From an uncultured Oscillospiraceae bacterium (GTDB lineage: Bacteria > Bacillota > Clostridia > Oscillospirales > Oscillospiraceae): DNA of 64,000 nt. This document shows, in pieces, positions 24,575 to 32,782 of this stretch. The DNA lies in NCBI GenBank assembly GCA_950075865.1, contig CATMVA010000007.1, positions 1 to 64,000 of the forward strand, given 5' to 3'. Below the pieces are notes generated by a model. That model saw only the letters and a program-made list of their open reading frames with translations, had not been told where the DNA came from and did no database searches. Position numbers and translations under genes: made by a program. Position 1 is the stretch's first letter; every line of letters starts with the position of its first letter.

Positions 24575-25333
24575 GTGGCTAAAAGGATCGCCATTGTGAA
24601 TCAAAAGGGTGGCGTGGGCAAGACCACCACCTGTGTCAATCTGGCCTCGGCCCTGCGGGCCAAGGGGAAGAAGGTCCTGCTGTGCGATTTTGACCCCCAG
24701 GCCAACGCCACCTCGGGAGTGGGGGTGGACAAGACAACCGCCACCCCCAGCATTTACGAGGTCCTGGTGGAGGGCGTGGAATGCAGTCGGGCCATTGTCC
24801 ATACGCCTTACTGCGATGTGATTCCGGTGAACAAGGCTCTGGCTGGGGCCGGAATCGAGATGATCGGCATGGCCGACCGGGAGCATCTACTGAAAAAGGC
24901 ATTGGACACGGTGGAAAGCGACTACGATTACATCATCATCGACTGTCCGCCCTCCTTGGAGCTACTTACCCTGAATGGCCTGTGTGCCGCCCGGACCATT
25001 CTGGTTCCGGTGCAGTGTGAGTATTACGCTCTGGAAGGGCTTTCCGACCTGTTGGGAACAGTACGGATCGTGAAGCGGTCCCTCAACCCGGAAATCGCCC
25101 TGGAGGGGGTGCTGTTGACCATGTACGACAGCCGGACCAACCTGTCCATGCAGGTGGCCGAAGAGGTCAAGCGCCATTTCCCCGGCCAGGTCTACGCCAC
25201 CGTGATCCCCCGGACGGTGCGGCTCTCCGAAGCGCCCAGCCACGGCAAGCCCATCGATGTGTATGACCCCTACTCCCGGGGCACCGAGGCCTACGCCAAT
25301 CTGGCCGATGAGGTTATTGCGGCGAACAAGTGA
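24575..25333 (+). CDS. soj: Chromosome partitioning ATPase ParA/Soj
   Basis: A 252-residue ParA-family ATPase that acts with ParB-parS in origin segregation and, in Bacillus, modulates DnaA. The deviant Walker A NQKGGVGKTT starts near residue 9, followed by LLCDFDPQANAT and Walker B YIIIDCPPSLELLT. Start GTG 24575 with AGAAGG 9 bases upstream. It heads a soj-parB pair separated by 188 bp that contain a parS site; three parS sites surround the locus, supporting origin proximity. Confidence 0.96.
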   Translation: MAKRIAIVNQKGGVGKTTTCVNLASALRAKGKKVLLCDFDPQANATSGVGVDKTTATPSIYEVLVEGVECSRAIVHTPYCDVIPVNKALAGAGIEMIGMADREHLLKKALDTVESDYDYIIIDCPPSLELLTLNGLCAARTILVPVQCEYYALEGLSDLLGTVRIVKRSLNPEIALEGVLLTMYDSRTNLSMQVAEEVKRHFPGQVYATVIPRTVRLSEAPSHGKPIDVYDPYSRGTEAYANLADEVIAANK

Positions 25334-25368
25334 TCGGAAGGTTTCATATCAGAATATTAGCATGAGAA

Positions 25369-25384
25369 GGTTTCACGTGAAACC
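25369..25384. promoter_or_regulatory. parS site 2
   Basis: GGTTTCACGTGAAACC is a perfect palindrome matching the 14-bp parS core, in the soj-parB gap. Confidence 0.92.
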
Positions 25385-25521
25385 ACAGCGTGAGGCATAT
25401 GTGCCGGGGCACATTTGTAGCGTAAGCCCCGGGCAACTTATTTGCCAGAGTGACATGATAGAAGAAAATGTCTCCCGATTTTTATCTAATAACCCACCAC
25501 AAAAGGAAAGGAATGATCGAT

Positions 25522-26424
25522 ATGGCTACTAAAGGCGGCCTGGGCAAGGGCCTGGGCGCTCTTTTAGGGGAAGACGCGGTTCGGCAGGACCAGCAGCAAG
25601 GGCAGGGCTCCTTCCTCCTTCCCATCTCTCAGGTGCAGCCCACCGTGGGTCAGCCTCGGAAGCGGTTTGACGAGGTGGCCCTCCAGGATCTGAGCGATTC
25701 CATCCACCTCCACGGAGTGATCCAACCCCTCACCGTGCGGCGGCTCGGCTCGGGCTATTATCAGATCATCGCCGGCGAGCGGCGCTGGCGGGCCGCCAAG
25801 ATGGCCGGGCTGAAGGAGATCCCCGCCGTGGTTATTGAGGCCGACGACCGAAAGGCAGCCGAGTTGGCCATGATCGAGAACCTGCAACGGGAAGACCTGA
25901 ACCCCATCGAGGAGGCCTCGGGCTACAAGACCCTCATCGAGGAGTATGGCCTGACCCAGGAAGAGGTCGCCCGGCAGGTGGGCAAGTCCCGGCCGGCGGT
26001 GACCAACGCCCTGCGGCTGCTGGAGCTGCCCGATCCGGTGAAGCAGCTTTTAGAGGAGGGCCGGCTCTCGGCCGGCCACGCCCGCGCCATTCTGTCTGCG
26101 CCGGGCAAATCTCTCCAGCGCTCTCTGGCCCAGAAGGTTGTGAACGAGGGTCTTTCGGTCCGCCAGACCGAGGCCTTGGCCAAACGCATGGGCCAGGAGG
26201 ACAAGGAGAAGCCTGCCAAGGAGGATCCCTACCGGATCTACCGGGACGCCGCCGCCAAGGACCTGTCCGCCCGGCTGGGACGGAAGGTCAACATCGTCCA
26301 GGGGGCCAAGAAGGGCAAGGTGGAGCTGGAGTACTACGACGACAATGATCTTAACACCCTTCTAGATCTGCTGGAGGAGCTGCACGCCGGCAAGGAAAAG
26401 CCCTCCAAAGGAGGCAAAGCATGA
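25522..26424 (+). CDS. parB: Chromosome partitioning protein ParB
   Basis: A 300-residue ParB/Spo0J CTPase clamp. Domains: N-terminal KGGLGKGLGALLGED (the Soj-stimulating tail), CTP-binding region with QPRKRFDEVALQDLSDSI and GERRWRAAKMAGL, ENLQREDLNPIEEA, the parS-reading HTH in LTQEEVARQVGKSRPAVTNALR, and a C-terminal dimer domain (DLNTLLDLLEEL). AAAGGA at 9 bases supports ATG 25522 rather than 25513. It overlaps the next gene by 4 bp (ATGA). Confidence 0.96.
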   Translation: MATKGGLGKGLGALLGEDAVRQDQQQGQGSFLLPISQVQPTVGQPRKRFDEVALQDLSDSIHLHGVIQPLTVRRLGSGYYQIIAGERRWRAAKMAGLKEIPAVVIEADDRKAAELAMIENLQREDLNPIEEASGYKTLIEEYGLTQEEVARQVGKSRPAVTNALRLLELPDPVKQLLEEGRLSAGHARAILSAPGKSLQRSLAQKVVNEGLSVRQTEALAKRMGQEDKEKPAKEDPYRIYRDAAAKDLSARLGRKVNIVQGAKKGKVELEYYDDNDLNTLLDLLEELHAGKEKPSKGGKA

Positions 26425-26984
26425 GCGGAGAACGGTCCCGCCGGGAGGCCGAGGATCTCCAGCATCAGGCCGAGCACATCCGGCCCCGGCGGAAGATGTC
26501 GGTTTTCGGATATATGGCCGTGCTGTTCAGCGTGGCCTTTCTGTTGCTGCTCATTGCCTTCTTCCAGCAACAGCGTGCCAATGACGAAGCTGCCGACGCC
26601 CTTCAGAAATCCCAGTCCACCATTGAGTCCATCCAGCAGTTGCTGGACGAGAACAAGCTCCTCCGGGCGGAGAACGAGGCCCTGAAAAGCGAAAAGGAAG
26701 AGCTTCAGGGGCAGGTGACCCAGCTGGATTCCGACCGGCGGACCCAGAACCTGAATATGGAGGCGCTCCTGGAGGAGATGGCTGGTCAGGAGAACGCCCT
26801 CAAGGCCATGGACTTCTTCTGGCAGATCGACGAGGCTTTCGCCCTGAACCGGTACAACCTGTGCCGGACCCTGATCCAGGAGATGGGGGATCTTTCCCAG
26901 TACCTGCCCAACTGGAAGGCCACAGAAAACAACCGCTTCTCCCCTGCCAAGCGGTTTGAGGAGATCAAGCAGGCACTGGGGTAA
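26421..26984 (+). CDS. Single-pass membrane protein with coiled coil
   Basis: A 187-residue protein of unknown function. A basic cytoplasmic start (RSRREAEDLQHQAEHIRPRR) is followed by one membrane helix (about 27-48, FGYMAVLFSVAFLLLLIAFF) and a long coiled coil (about 50-120, heptad-like LLDENKLLRAENEALKSEKE), then a helical C-terminus. Its 4-bp overlap with parB means translational coupling, so a role tied to chromosome segregation or division is a fair guess. The layout is generally like DivIC/FtsL-type proteins, but I see no family motif. Confidence 0.7.
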   Translation: MSGERSRREAEDLQHQAEHIRPRRKMSVFGYMAVLFSVAFLLLLIAFFQQQRANDEAADALQKSQSTIESIQQLLDENKLLRAENEALKSEKEELQGQVTQLDSDRRTQNLNMEALLEEMAGQENALKAMDFFWQIDEAFALNRYNLCRTLIQEMGDLSQYLPNWKATENNRFSPAKRFEEIKQALG

Positions 26985-27000
26985 TCCCCAGAGTCCAGAC

Positions 27001-27016
27001 TGTTCCACGTGAAACA
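27001..27016. promoter_or_regulatory. parS site 3
   Basis: TGTTCCACGTGAAACA differs from the parS consensus at one base, a variant also known as functional in Bacillus. It lies between the coiled-coil gene and serS. Confidence 0.9.
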
Positions 27017-27049
27017 TCCAAATTCAAATCCCTACGAGAGGTGAATAAT

Positions 27050-28369
27050 ATGTTGGACATTCGATTTGTTCGGGAGAATCCCGAAGCCGTCAAGGAAAAC
27101 ATCAAAAAGAAGTTTCAGGACGAGAAGCTGCCCTTAGTGGACCAGGTCATTGACCTGGATGCCCAGCGGAGGGCTGCCATCGGTGAAGTAGACGAGCTCA
27201 AGGCCCAGCGTAACAAACTGAGTAAGGCCAACGGTCCCCTGTTCGGCCAGCTCAAAAAGGCCGACGGAGCTGAGAAGGACAAGCTCCAGGCCCAAATCGA
27301 CGCCAATATGGCCGCCGTAAAAGCCGACGAGGAAAAATTGGCCCAACTGGACAAGACCATCGCCCAGTTGGAGGATCAGATCCGCCATATCATGCTCACC
27401 ATCCCCAACATCATCGATCCCAGCGTGCCCATCGGAAAGGACGACAGCGAAAACGTGGAGGTGGAACGGTTCGGCGAGCCTGTGGTGCCCGACTTTGAGA
27501 TCCCCTACCACACCGACATCATGGAGTCCTTCAACGGTATCGACCTGGACGCCGCCGGGCGGGTGTCAGGTTCGGGCTTCTACTATCTGCTGGGGGACAT
27601 TGCCCGGCTCCATGAGGCCGTGCTGGCCTACGGTCGGGACTTCATGATCTCCAAGGGCTTCACCTACTGCATCCCCCCTTTCATGATCCACGGCAACGTG
27701 GTGGAGGGGGTCATGAGCCAGACCGATATGGACGCCATGATGTACAAGATCGAGGGGGAGGACCTCTATCTCATCGGCACCTCTGAGCACTCCATGATCG
27801 GCCGGTTCATCGACCAGATCCTCCCCGAGGACAAGCTGCCCCAAACGCTGACCTCCTACTCCCCCTGCTTCCGCAAGGAGAAGGGCTCCCACGGCATCGA
27901 AGAGCGGGGCGTGTACCGGATCCATCAGTTCGAGAAGCAGGAGATGATCGTGGTCTGCAAGCCCGAGGAATCCAAAGAGTGGTACGAGAAGATGTGGAAG
28001 TATTCGGTGGAACTTTTCCGGAACTTTGATATCCCGGTGAGGCAGCTGGAATGCTGTTCGGGCGACCTGGCCGATCTGAAAGTAAAGTCCTGCGACATCG
28101 AAGCTTGGAGCCCCCGGCAGAAGAAGTATTTCGAGGTCTGCTCCTGCTCCAACCTGGGGGACGCCCAGGCAAGACGGCTCAAGATCCGGCACAAGGACGC
28201 AGAGGGCAAGATCCAGCTCTGCCATACCCTGAACAACACCTGCGTGGCCCCCCCCCGGATGCTGATCGCCCTGCTGGAGAACAACCTCCAGGCTGACGGC
28301 AGCGTGAAGATCCCCGAGGTTCTGTGGCCCTACATGGGCGGCACCAAGGTGCTCACCCCAAAGCATTAA
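27050..28369 (+). CDS. serS: Seryl-tRNA synthetase
   Basis: A 439-residue class II synthetase. The N-terminal antiparallel coiled-coil arm (about 25-105) grips the tRNA-Ser long arm. Catalytic motifs follow: motif 2 in CFRKEKGSHGIEERGVYRIH with QFEKQEMI, and motif 3 in HTLNNTCVAPPRMLIALLEN. AGAGG lies 8 bases before ATG 27050; an upstream in-frame GTG overlaps that site. No T-box leader fits in the 65-bp gap. It is on the same strand as soj-parB, as often in Firmicutes near the origin. Confidence 0.97.
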   Translation: MLDIRFVRENPEAVKENIKKKFQDEKLPLVDQVIDLDAQRRAAIGEVDELKAQRNKLSKANGPLFGQLKKADGAEKDKLQAQIDANMAAVKADEEKLAQLDKTIAQLEDQIRHIMLTIPNIIDPSVPIGKDDSENVEVERFGEPVVPDFEIPYHTDIMESFNGIDLDAAGRVSGSGFYYLLGDIARLHEAVLAYGRDFMISKGFTYCIPPFMIHGNVVEGVMSQTDMDAMMYKIEGEDLYLIGTSEHSMIGRFIDQILPEDKLPQTLTSYSPCFRKEKGSHGIEERGVYRIHQFEKQEMIVVCKPEESKEWYEKMWKYSVELFRNFDIPVRQLECCSGDLADLKVKSCDIEAWSPRQKKYFEVCSCSNLGDAQARRLKIRHKDAEGKIQLCHTLNNTCVAPPRMLIALLENNLQADGSVKIPEVLWPYMGGTKVLTPKH

Positions 28370-28396
28370 GGGGCTTCCCGGAAAGGAGAAAAACCT

Positions 28397-28735
28397 ATGA
28401 AAAAGTTTTGGAAGCGGGCTCTGAGTCTGCTCACCTTAGCCACCGTGGTGCCCGTGAGCATCAAACACGATGAGGCTACCGGAAAGACCACCTATCAGTC
28501 CCTGCTGGCCTCCCTGGAGGTGGGTCCCAGCCGGGACGGCACCCACACCAACGTGGGACTTAACCTGGGTGAGGGAGCCCTCTCCGGGCCGCTCTATCAG
28601 CACCTGGTCGTCCGGAAGGAAGCCGCCATGTACGCCGACGACGAACCCGAGACCGCCGTCCCCTTCCTCCCCTCCGGGGAGCCCACAGAGGAGACCCCCG
28701 CGGATGTAGAGGACCCTGTGTCCACAGAGGAATAA
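28397..28735 (+). CDS. Short protein with hydrophobic N-terminus, unknown
   Basis: A 112-residue protein with a basic-hydrophobic start (MKKFWKRALSLLTLATVVPV) that could be a weak signal or anchor, a middle part rich in Gly and Ser (LNLGEGALSGPLYQHLVV), and a very acidic Pro-rich tail ending VSTEE. Not recognised. GGAG is well placed for ATG 28397. It lies 27 bp after serS and 42 bp before mscL, so all three may be co-transcribed. Confidence 0.6.
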   Translation: MKKFWKRALSLLTLATVVPVSIKHDEATGKTTYQSLLASLEVGPSRDGTHTNVGLNLGEGALSGPLYQHLVVRKEAAMYADDEPETAVPFLPSGEPTEETPADVEDPVSTEE

Positions 28736-28777
28736 AAGCTCCTGCTGACATACTAAAACAGATAGGAGAGAGAAAAA

Positions 28778-29182
28778 ATGAAAGAAAAGAGCAAAGGATT
28801 TTTCGGAGAGTTCAAGGAGTTCATCGCCCGTGGCAATGTGATGGACATGGCAGTGGGTGTCATCATCGGCGGCGCCTTCAGCGCCATCACCACCTCCCTC
28901 ATCAACGACATCATCATGCCCATACTGGGAATTTTTACCAGCAGCATCTCCTTCGCCGATCTGGCGGTGGAGGTGGGTGGTGCGGTCATCACCTACGGGA
29001 ACTTTGTCCAGGCCGTACTCAACTTTCTGGTGATGGCCCTGGTGGTCTTCTGCCTGGTGAAGGCCATGAACTCCTTCCACAAAAAGAAGGAAGAGTCCCC
29101 GGCCGAGCCCGCCCCCGAGCCCGAGCCCTCGGCTGAGGAGAAGCTGCTCACCGAGATCCGGGACCTGCTGAAAAAAGACTGA
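28778..29182 (+). CDS. mscL: Large-conductance mechanosensitive channel
   Basis: A 134-residue pentameric channel subunit that releases solutes under hypo-osmotic shock. The N-terminal amphipathic helix and pore helix are typical (KEFIARGNVMDMAVGVIIGGAFS), M2 is ITYGNFVQAVLNFLVMALVV, and the cytoplasmic tail is a Glu/Pro spacer (EPAPEPEPSAEEK) then a C-terminal helix (LLTEIRDLLKK). A terminator hairpin follows at 29195-29229. Confidence 0.96.
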   Translation: MKEKSKGFFGEFKEFIARGNVMDMAVGVIIGGAFSAITTSLINDIIMPILGIFTSSISFADLAVEVGGAVITYGNFVQAVLNFLVMALVVFCLVKAMNSFHKKKEESPAEPAPEPEPSAEEKLLTEIRDLLKKD

Positions 29183-29194
29183 TCGCCACAAGGG

Positions 29195-29229
29195 CGCGGG
29201 GCGTTTCATGGGAAACGCCCCGCGTTTTT
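29195..29229 (+). terminator. Terminator after mscL
   Basis: CGCGGGGCGTTTC pairs with GAAACGCCCCGCG and is followed by TTTTT. An in-frame ATG of the next gene falls in the loop, which rules it out as a start. Confidence 0.9.
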
Positions 29230-29255
29230 CCCTTCCAAACTGCGAGGTGAAAACG

Positions 29256-29981
29256 TTGGAAAAGATTCTGGCACAAGGATTCCAAGAGATGGGGCTTACT
29301 CCGCCCGACGGGGCGGTCGGCAAGCTGTGCCGATACGCCGAGCTGCTGTTGGAGCAGAATAAGGTCATGAACCTGACCGCCATCACCCAGCCTGAGCAGG
29401 TGGCACGGCTACATTTTCTGGACTCGGCCGCCATTCTGGCCTGGCCGGCTGGGGGCGGCGCCGGCTGGTTATCCGGTAAGTCCCTGATCGACGTGGGCAC
29501 CGGCGCCGGGTTCCCCGGCGTGGTGCTGAAGATCCTGGAGCCCTCCCTTTCGCTCACACTGGTGGACTCTATAGGCAAGCGGGTGGCCTGGTTGGAAAAT
29601 GTCTGTAAGGCTCTTTCACTTGACAATGTGCGATGTCTCCACGCCCGTGCCGAGGAACTGGCCCTGGAGGAGGGCTTCCGGGATGCTTTCGACGCGGCGG
29701 TCTCACGGGCGGTGGCCTCCTTCCCCGCCTTGTGCGAACTGTGCCTGCCCTACGTGAAGGTGCGCGGACGGTTTATCGCCATGAAAAGCGTGGAGAGCGG
29801 TCAGGAGATCCGGAACGGCGAGAATGCGGTCAAACAATTGGGGGGCAGGAGCTTGCCCGGCTGGGACTACCCCATTCCCGGCGGAGAGGTCACCCACAGG
29901 CTGGTATGTGTGGAGAAGATCGCCCCCACACCGAAGGGGCTCCCCCGAAGCTGGGGGAAGATCAAAAAAGCTCCTCTTTGA
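29256..29981 (+). CDS. rsmG: 16S rRNA (guanine-527-N7) methyltransferase
   Basis: A 241-residue class I SAM methyltransferase (GidB). SAM-binding motif I is DVGTGAGFPGVVLKI; motif II region LTLVDSIGKRVAWLENV; VSRAVASFPALCELCLPY and FIAMKS follow. The chosen start is TTG 29256 (LEKILAQGF) with GAGGTG 8 bases upstream; the ATG further upstream is inside the mscL terminator. rsmG is a frequent neighbour of soj-parB-noc near the origin, as here. Confidence 0.94.
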   Translation: MEKILAQGFQEMGLTPPDGAVGKLCRYAELLLEQNKVMNLTAITQPEQVARLHFLDSAAILAWPAGGGAGWLSGKSLIDVGTGAGFPGVVLKILEPSLSLTLVDSIGKRVAWLENVCKALSLDNVRCLHARAEELALEEGFRDAFDAAVSRAVASFPALCELCLPYVKVRGRFIAMKSVESGQEIRNGENAVKQLGGRSLPGWDYPIPGGEVTHRLVCVEKIAPTPKGLPRSWGKIKKAPL

Positions 29982-30020
29982 CCAAACAGTAAAATTTTGC
30001 ATCAAAGCGTTGAAAAACCG

Positions 30021-30049
30021 TTGAAGGGCCGGCTTTTTTGTGCTATACT
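30021..30049 (+). promoter_or_regulatory. Promoter of the MinD-like gene
   Basis: TTGAAG (30021-30026) and TATACT (30044-30049), 17-bp spacer, 54 bp before the start codon. Confidence 0.65.
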
Positions 30050-30103
30050 GCTATTTGTAATCATTTGCGCTTCGCGCGGCGACAGGAGAGGGGGCCCTCC
30101 AAC

Positions 30104-30841
30104 ATGGCAACTGTGATCGCGGTCACCTCTGGCAAGGGGGGGACCGGAAAAACCTCTCTGGTGGGGGCTGTGGGCTCCTGCCTGGCCGCCTTGGACTACT
30201 CCACTCTCTGCATCGACATGGATGTTGGGCTGCGGAACCTGGACCTGACCCTGGGTCTCTCCGACCGGGTGCTGATGGATTTTACCGATGTGCTTCAAGG
30301 GCGCTGCTCTCTGGAAAAAGCCGTGGTGGAGCACCCCGACATCAAGGGACTTTTCCTGCTCACCGCGCCGGTGGTCCTCCCCGAGGGGATCAGCGAGGAG
30401 GCCATGAAGTCCCTGCTGCGCTACGCCGGGGAACTCTATGACTACATCCTGCTGGATGCTCCTGCCGGATTGGGGCCCTGTTTCCGGCTGGCGGTGTGCG
30501 GGTGCGACCGGGCCATCGTGGTCTCCACCACTGACGCTTCCTCCCTTCGGGACGCCCAGAGAACGGTCTCCCTGCTGGCCGATTATGGGGTGGATCGGGT
30601 CCAGCTGGTGGCCAACCGGGTCCAGCCCAAGCTGCTCCGTAAGCTCCACGCCACCATTGACGACGCCATGGACGCCGCCGGGCTGCCTCTTCTGGGGGTG
30701 GTGCCCGAGGACAGCCAGGTCACTTTGGCGGCCAATCAGGGGGTCCCCCTGATCCTCCGCTCCAATAAGGGGGCCGCCGTGGGATATCGGAACATTGCCC
30801 TTCGCCTGGACGGGCGGCGGGTGCCCGTGATGGATCTGTAA
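30104..30841 (+). CDS. MinD-like ATPase without membrane-targeting tail
   Basis: A 245-residue deviant-Walker ATPase: VTSGKGGTGKTSLVGAVG near residue 8, switch I IDMDVGLRNLDLTLGL, which is typical of MinD, and Walker B YILLDAPAGLGPCF. MinD positions the division septum by membrane-bound ATP cycling. Here the C-terminus ends YRNIALRLDGRRVPVMDL, with no amphipathic basic helix of the kind MinD uses for membrane binding, and no minC or minE is adjacent. It may be a MinD paralog with a soluble role. ATG 30104 follows GGAGAGGGGG. Confidence 0.8.
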   Translation: MATVIAVTSGKGGTGKTSLVGAVGSCLAALDYSTLCIDMDVGLRNLDLTLGLSDRVLMDFTDVLQGRCSLEKAVVEHPDIKGLFLLTAPVVLPEGISEEAMKSLLRYAGELYDYILLDAPAGLGPCFRLAVCGCDRAIVVSTTDASSLRDAQRTVSLLADYGVDRVQLVANRVQPKLLRKLHATIDDAMDAAGLPLLGVVPEDSQVTLAANQGVPLILRSNKGAAVGYRNIALRLDGRRVPVMDL

Positions 30842-30879
30842 CTCATTTTTAGAAAAGGATTTGAGAAGGAGGGGTTCAC

Positions 30880-31293
30880 ATGAATATCGCACTGTTGGCA
30901 CATGACCGGAAGAAAGAATTGATGATCCAGTTCTGCATCGCCTATTCAGGAATTTTGGGCAAGCACAACCTTTGCGCCACCAACACCACCGGCCGGCTGG
31001 TGGCCGATGCCACCGGTCTGCCCGTCACGCTCCACCTCTCCTGTGAGCACGGCGGCGCCCAACAGATCGGCGCCCGGATCTCCTATAACGAAATCGATAT
31101 GGTGCTCTTTTTCTCCGATCCCCAGGCCCACAACCTGGACTCCGATCAGGATCTGATCATCCGGTTGTGCGACCAATACAATATCCCGGTGGCTACAAAC
31201 GTAGCCACCGCTGAAATGCTCATTATGGGCTTGGCCCGGGGCGATTTGGACTGGCGGGAATCGATCAAACCCGGCAGCACCCCCTTCATCTGA
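30880..31293 (+). CDS. mgsA: Methylglyoxal synthase
   Basis: A 137-residue enzyme converting dihydroxyacetone phosphate to methylglyoxal and phosphate, an overflow bypass of lower glycolysis. The start NIALLAHDRKKELMIQF carries the conserved H-D and phosphate-binding K, followed by NTTGRLV, the GGAQQIGARI loop, FFSDP and NVATAEMLI. Length is slightly short of the E. coli form but usual in Clostridia. Excellent AAGGAGGGG ribosome-binding site. Probably co-transcribed with the MinD-like gene (38-bp gap). Confidence 0.93.
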   Translation: MNIALLAHDRKKELMIQFCIAYSGILGKHNLCATNTTGRLVADATGLPVTLHLSCEHGGAQQIGARISYNEIDMVLFFSDPQAHNLDSDQDLIIRLCDQYNIPVATNVATAEMLIMGLARGDLDWRESIKPGSTPFI

Positions 31294-31389
31294 CCGCGGC
31301 TTTGTCCGGGCAGGGTCTCCTCGCGCTGCGGGGGCGGATCCTGCCCGTCTCTTTGCAGATACACTTTGTAAGTAGGAAAGGATGATCCC

Positions 31390-32745
31390 ATGGAACGGAT
31401 CAAGCCCCGGACTCTGTCCGGTTTTATGGAGCTCCTTCCCCGGCAGCAGCTCCAGTTCGAGCGGGTAAAGGGCACCATTGAGGAGGTCTACCGCCGGTAT
31501 GGCTTCACGGCCCTGGACACCCCTGTTATCGAGGCTTCCGAGGTGCTGTTGGCCAAGGCCGGCGGAGAAACCGAGAAGCAGATCTACCGCTTTACCAAGG
31601 GGGACAGCGACCTGGCCCTCCGGTTCGACCTGACGGTGCCCCTGGCCAAGTATGTGGCTCTCCACTACAACGAGCTCTCCTTCCCCTTCCGCCGGTACCA
31701 AATCGGCAAGGTCTACCGGGGTGAGCGGGCCCAGCGGGGCCGGTTCCGGGAGTTTTACCAGGCCGACATCGACGTGATCGGGGACGGCTCCCTGGATATC
31801 ATCAACGAGGCTGAGATCCCCGCCATCATCTACCACACCTTTACCGCTATGGGGCTCGAACGGTTCCAGATCCGGGTAAACAACCGGAAGCTCCTCAACG
31901 GCTTCTACGCTATGCTGGGCTGGGACCACAAGGCCGGGGATATCATGCGCGTGGTGGACAAGCTGCCCAAGATTGGGGCCGAGAAGGTGGGTCTCATGCT
32001 CCACGACGACCTGGGACTGGATCAGGACTCGGTGGGAGAGATCGTGTCGTTTATGGCCATCAAGGGCTCCAATCAGGCGGTTCTTACCGCTCTGGAGGAA
32101 TACCGGGGCCGGAATGAGGTCTTTGACCGGGGCTTGGACGAACTGAACACCGTGGTGAAGTATCTGGCCGACTTCGGCGTTCCCCAGGAGAATTTCGCGG
32201 TGGACCTCACCATCGCCCGTGGCCTGGACTACTATACCGGTACGGTGTACGAGACCTTTATGCTGGATCACCCCGAGGTAGGCGCCATCTGCTCGGGAGG
32301 CCGATATGATAACTTAGCGGAATATTACACCGAAAAACAACTGCCTGGCGTCGGAATCGCCATCGGATTGACCCGGCTGTTCTACGTTTTGCAGGAGCAG
32401 GGAATGCTGAACGAGGGCCTGCCCACCTCCCCCTGCGATGTGCTGGTGCTCCCCATGACCGGCGACCTCTCCCCTGCCATCTCCTTCGCCACCTCCTGCC
32501 GGAATGCCGGGATACGCGCCCAACTCTATACCGAACCCAAAAAGTTTAAGGCCAGGATGAACTATGCCGACAAGATCGGCGTGCCCTATGTAGCTTTCCT
32601 GGGGGAGGATGAGATCGCGGCCGGCGTAGTCTCCATCAAGGATATGGCCTCCGGCGAGCAGGAGAAGGTGGTCCTGGCCGACGCGCCCCAGTGGCTGCAG
32701 GGGCGGGTGTCCGCCCGAAATCAGGGAAGCGTCATCCGGGCCTGA
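31390..32745 (+). CDS. hisS: Histidyl-tRNA synthetase
   Basis: A 451-residue class II enzyme. Motif 1 lies in YRRYGFTALDTPVIE, motif 2 in YQIGKVYRGERAQRGRFREF with YQADIDVIG, the His-binding signature is ARGLDYYTGTVYE, and motif 3 is in GVGIAIGLTRLFYVL. The C-terminal anticodon-binding domain (about 345-440) follows. AAAGGA precedes ATG 31390. No T-box leader was recognised in the 96-bp gap. HisZ can resemble HisS, but the complete HisA-type signatures and C-terminal domain favour a true synthetase. Confidence 0.95.
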   Translation: MERIKPRTLSGFMELLPRQQLQFERVKGTIEEVYRRYGFTALDTPVIEASEVLLAKAGGETEKQIYRFTKGDSDLALRFDLTVPLAKYVALHYNELSFPFRRYQIGKVYRGERAQRGRFREFYQADIDVIGDGSLDIINEAEIPAIIYHTFTAMGLERFQIRVNNRKLLNGFYAMLGWDHKAGDIMRVVDKLPKIGAEKVGLMLHDDLGLDQDSVGEIVSFMAIKGSNQAVLTALEEYRGRNEVFDRGLDELNTVVKYLADFGVPQENFAVDLTIARGLDYYTGTVYETFMLDHPEVGAICSGGRYDNLAEYYTEKQLPGVGIAIGLTRLFYVLQEQGMLNEGLPTSPCDVLVLPMTGDLSPAISFATSCRNAGIRAQLYTEPKKFKARMNYADKIGVPYVAFLGEDEIAAGVVSIKDMASGEQEKVVLADAPQWLQGRVSARNQGSVIRA

Positions 32746-32782
32746 AACGGCACCGTATCCCACAAAGAAAGGTCTGAGCTTT

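Noticed and set aside
26985..27049. T-box leader before serS, and likewise before hisS and aspS
   Set aside because: The gaps are too short and lack the T-box sequence and terminator arrangement.
29208..29255. Upstream ATG as start of rsmG
   Set aside because: It lies in the loop of the mscL terminator and has no ribosome-binding site; the TTG at 29256 with GAGGTG fits the family N-terminus.
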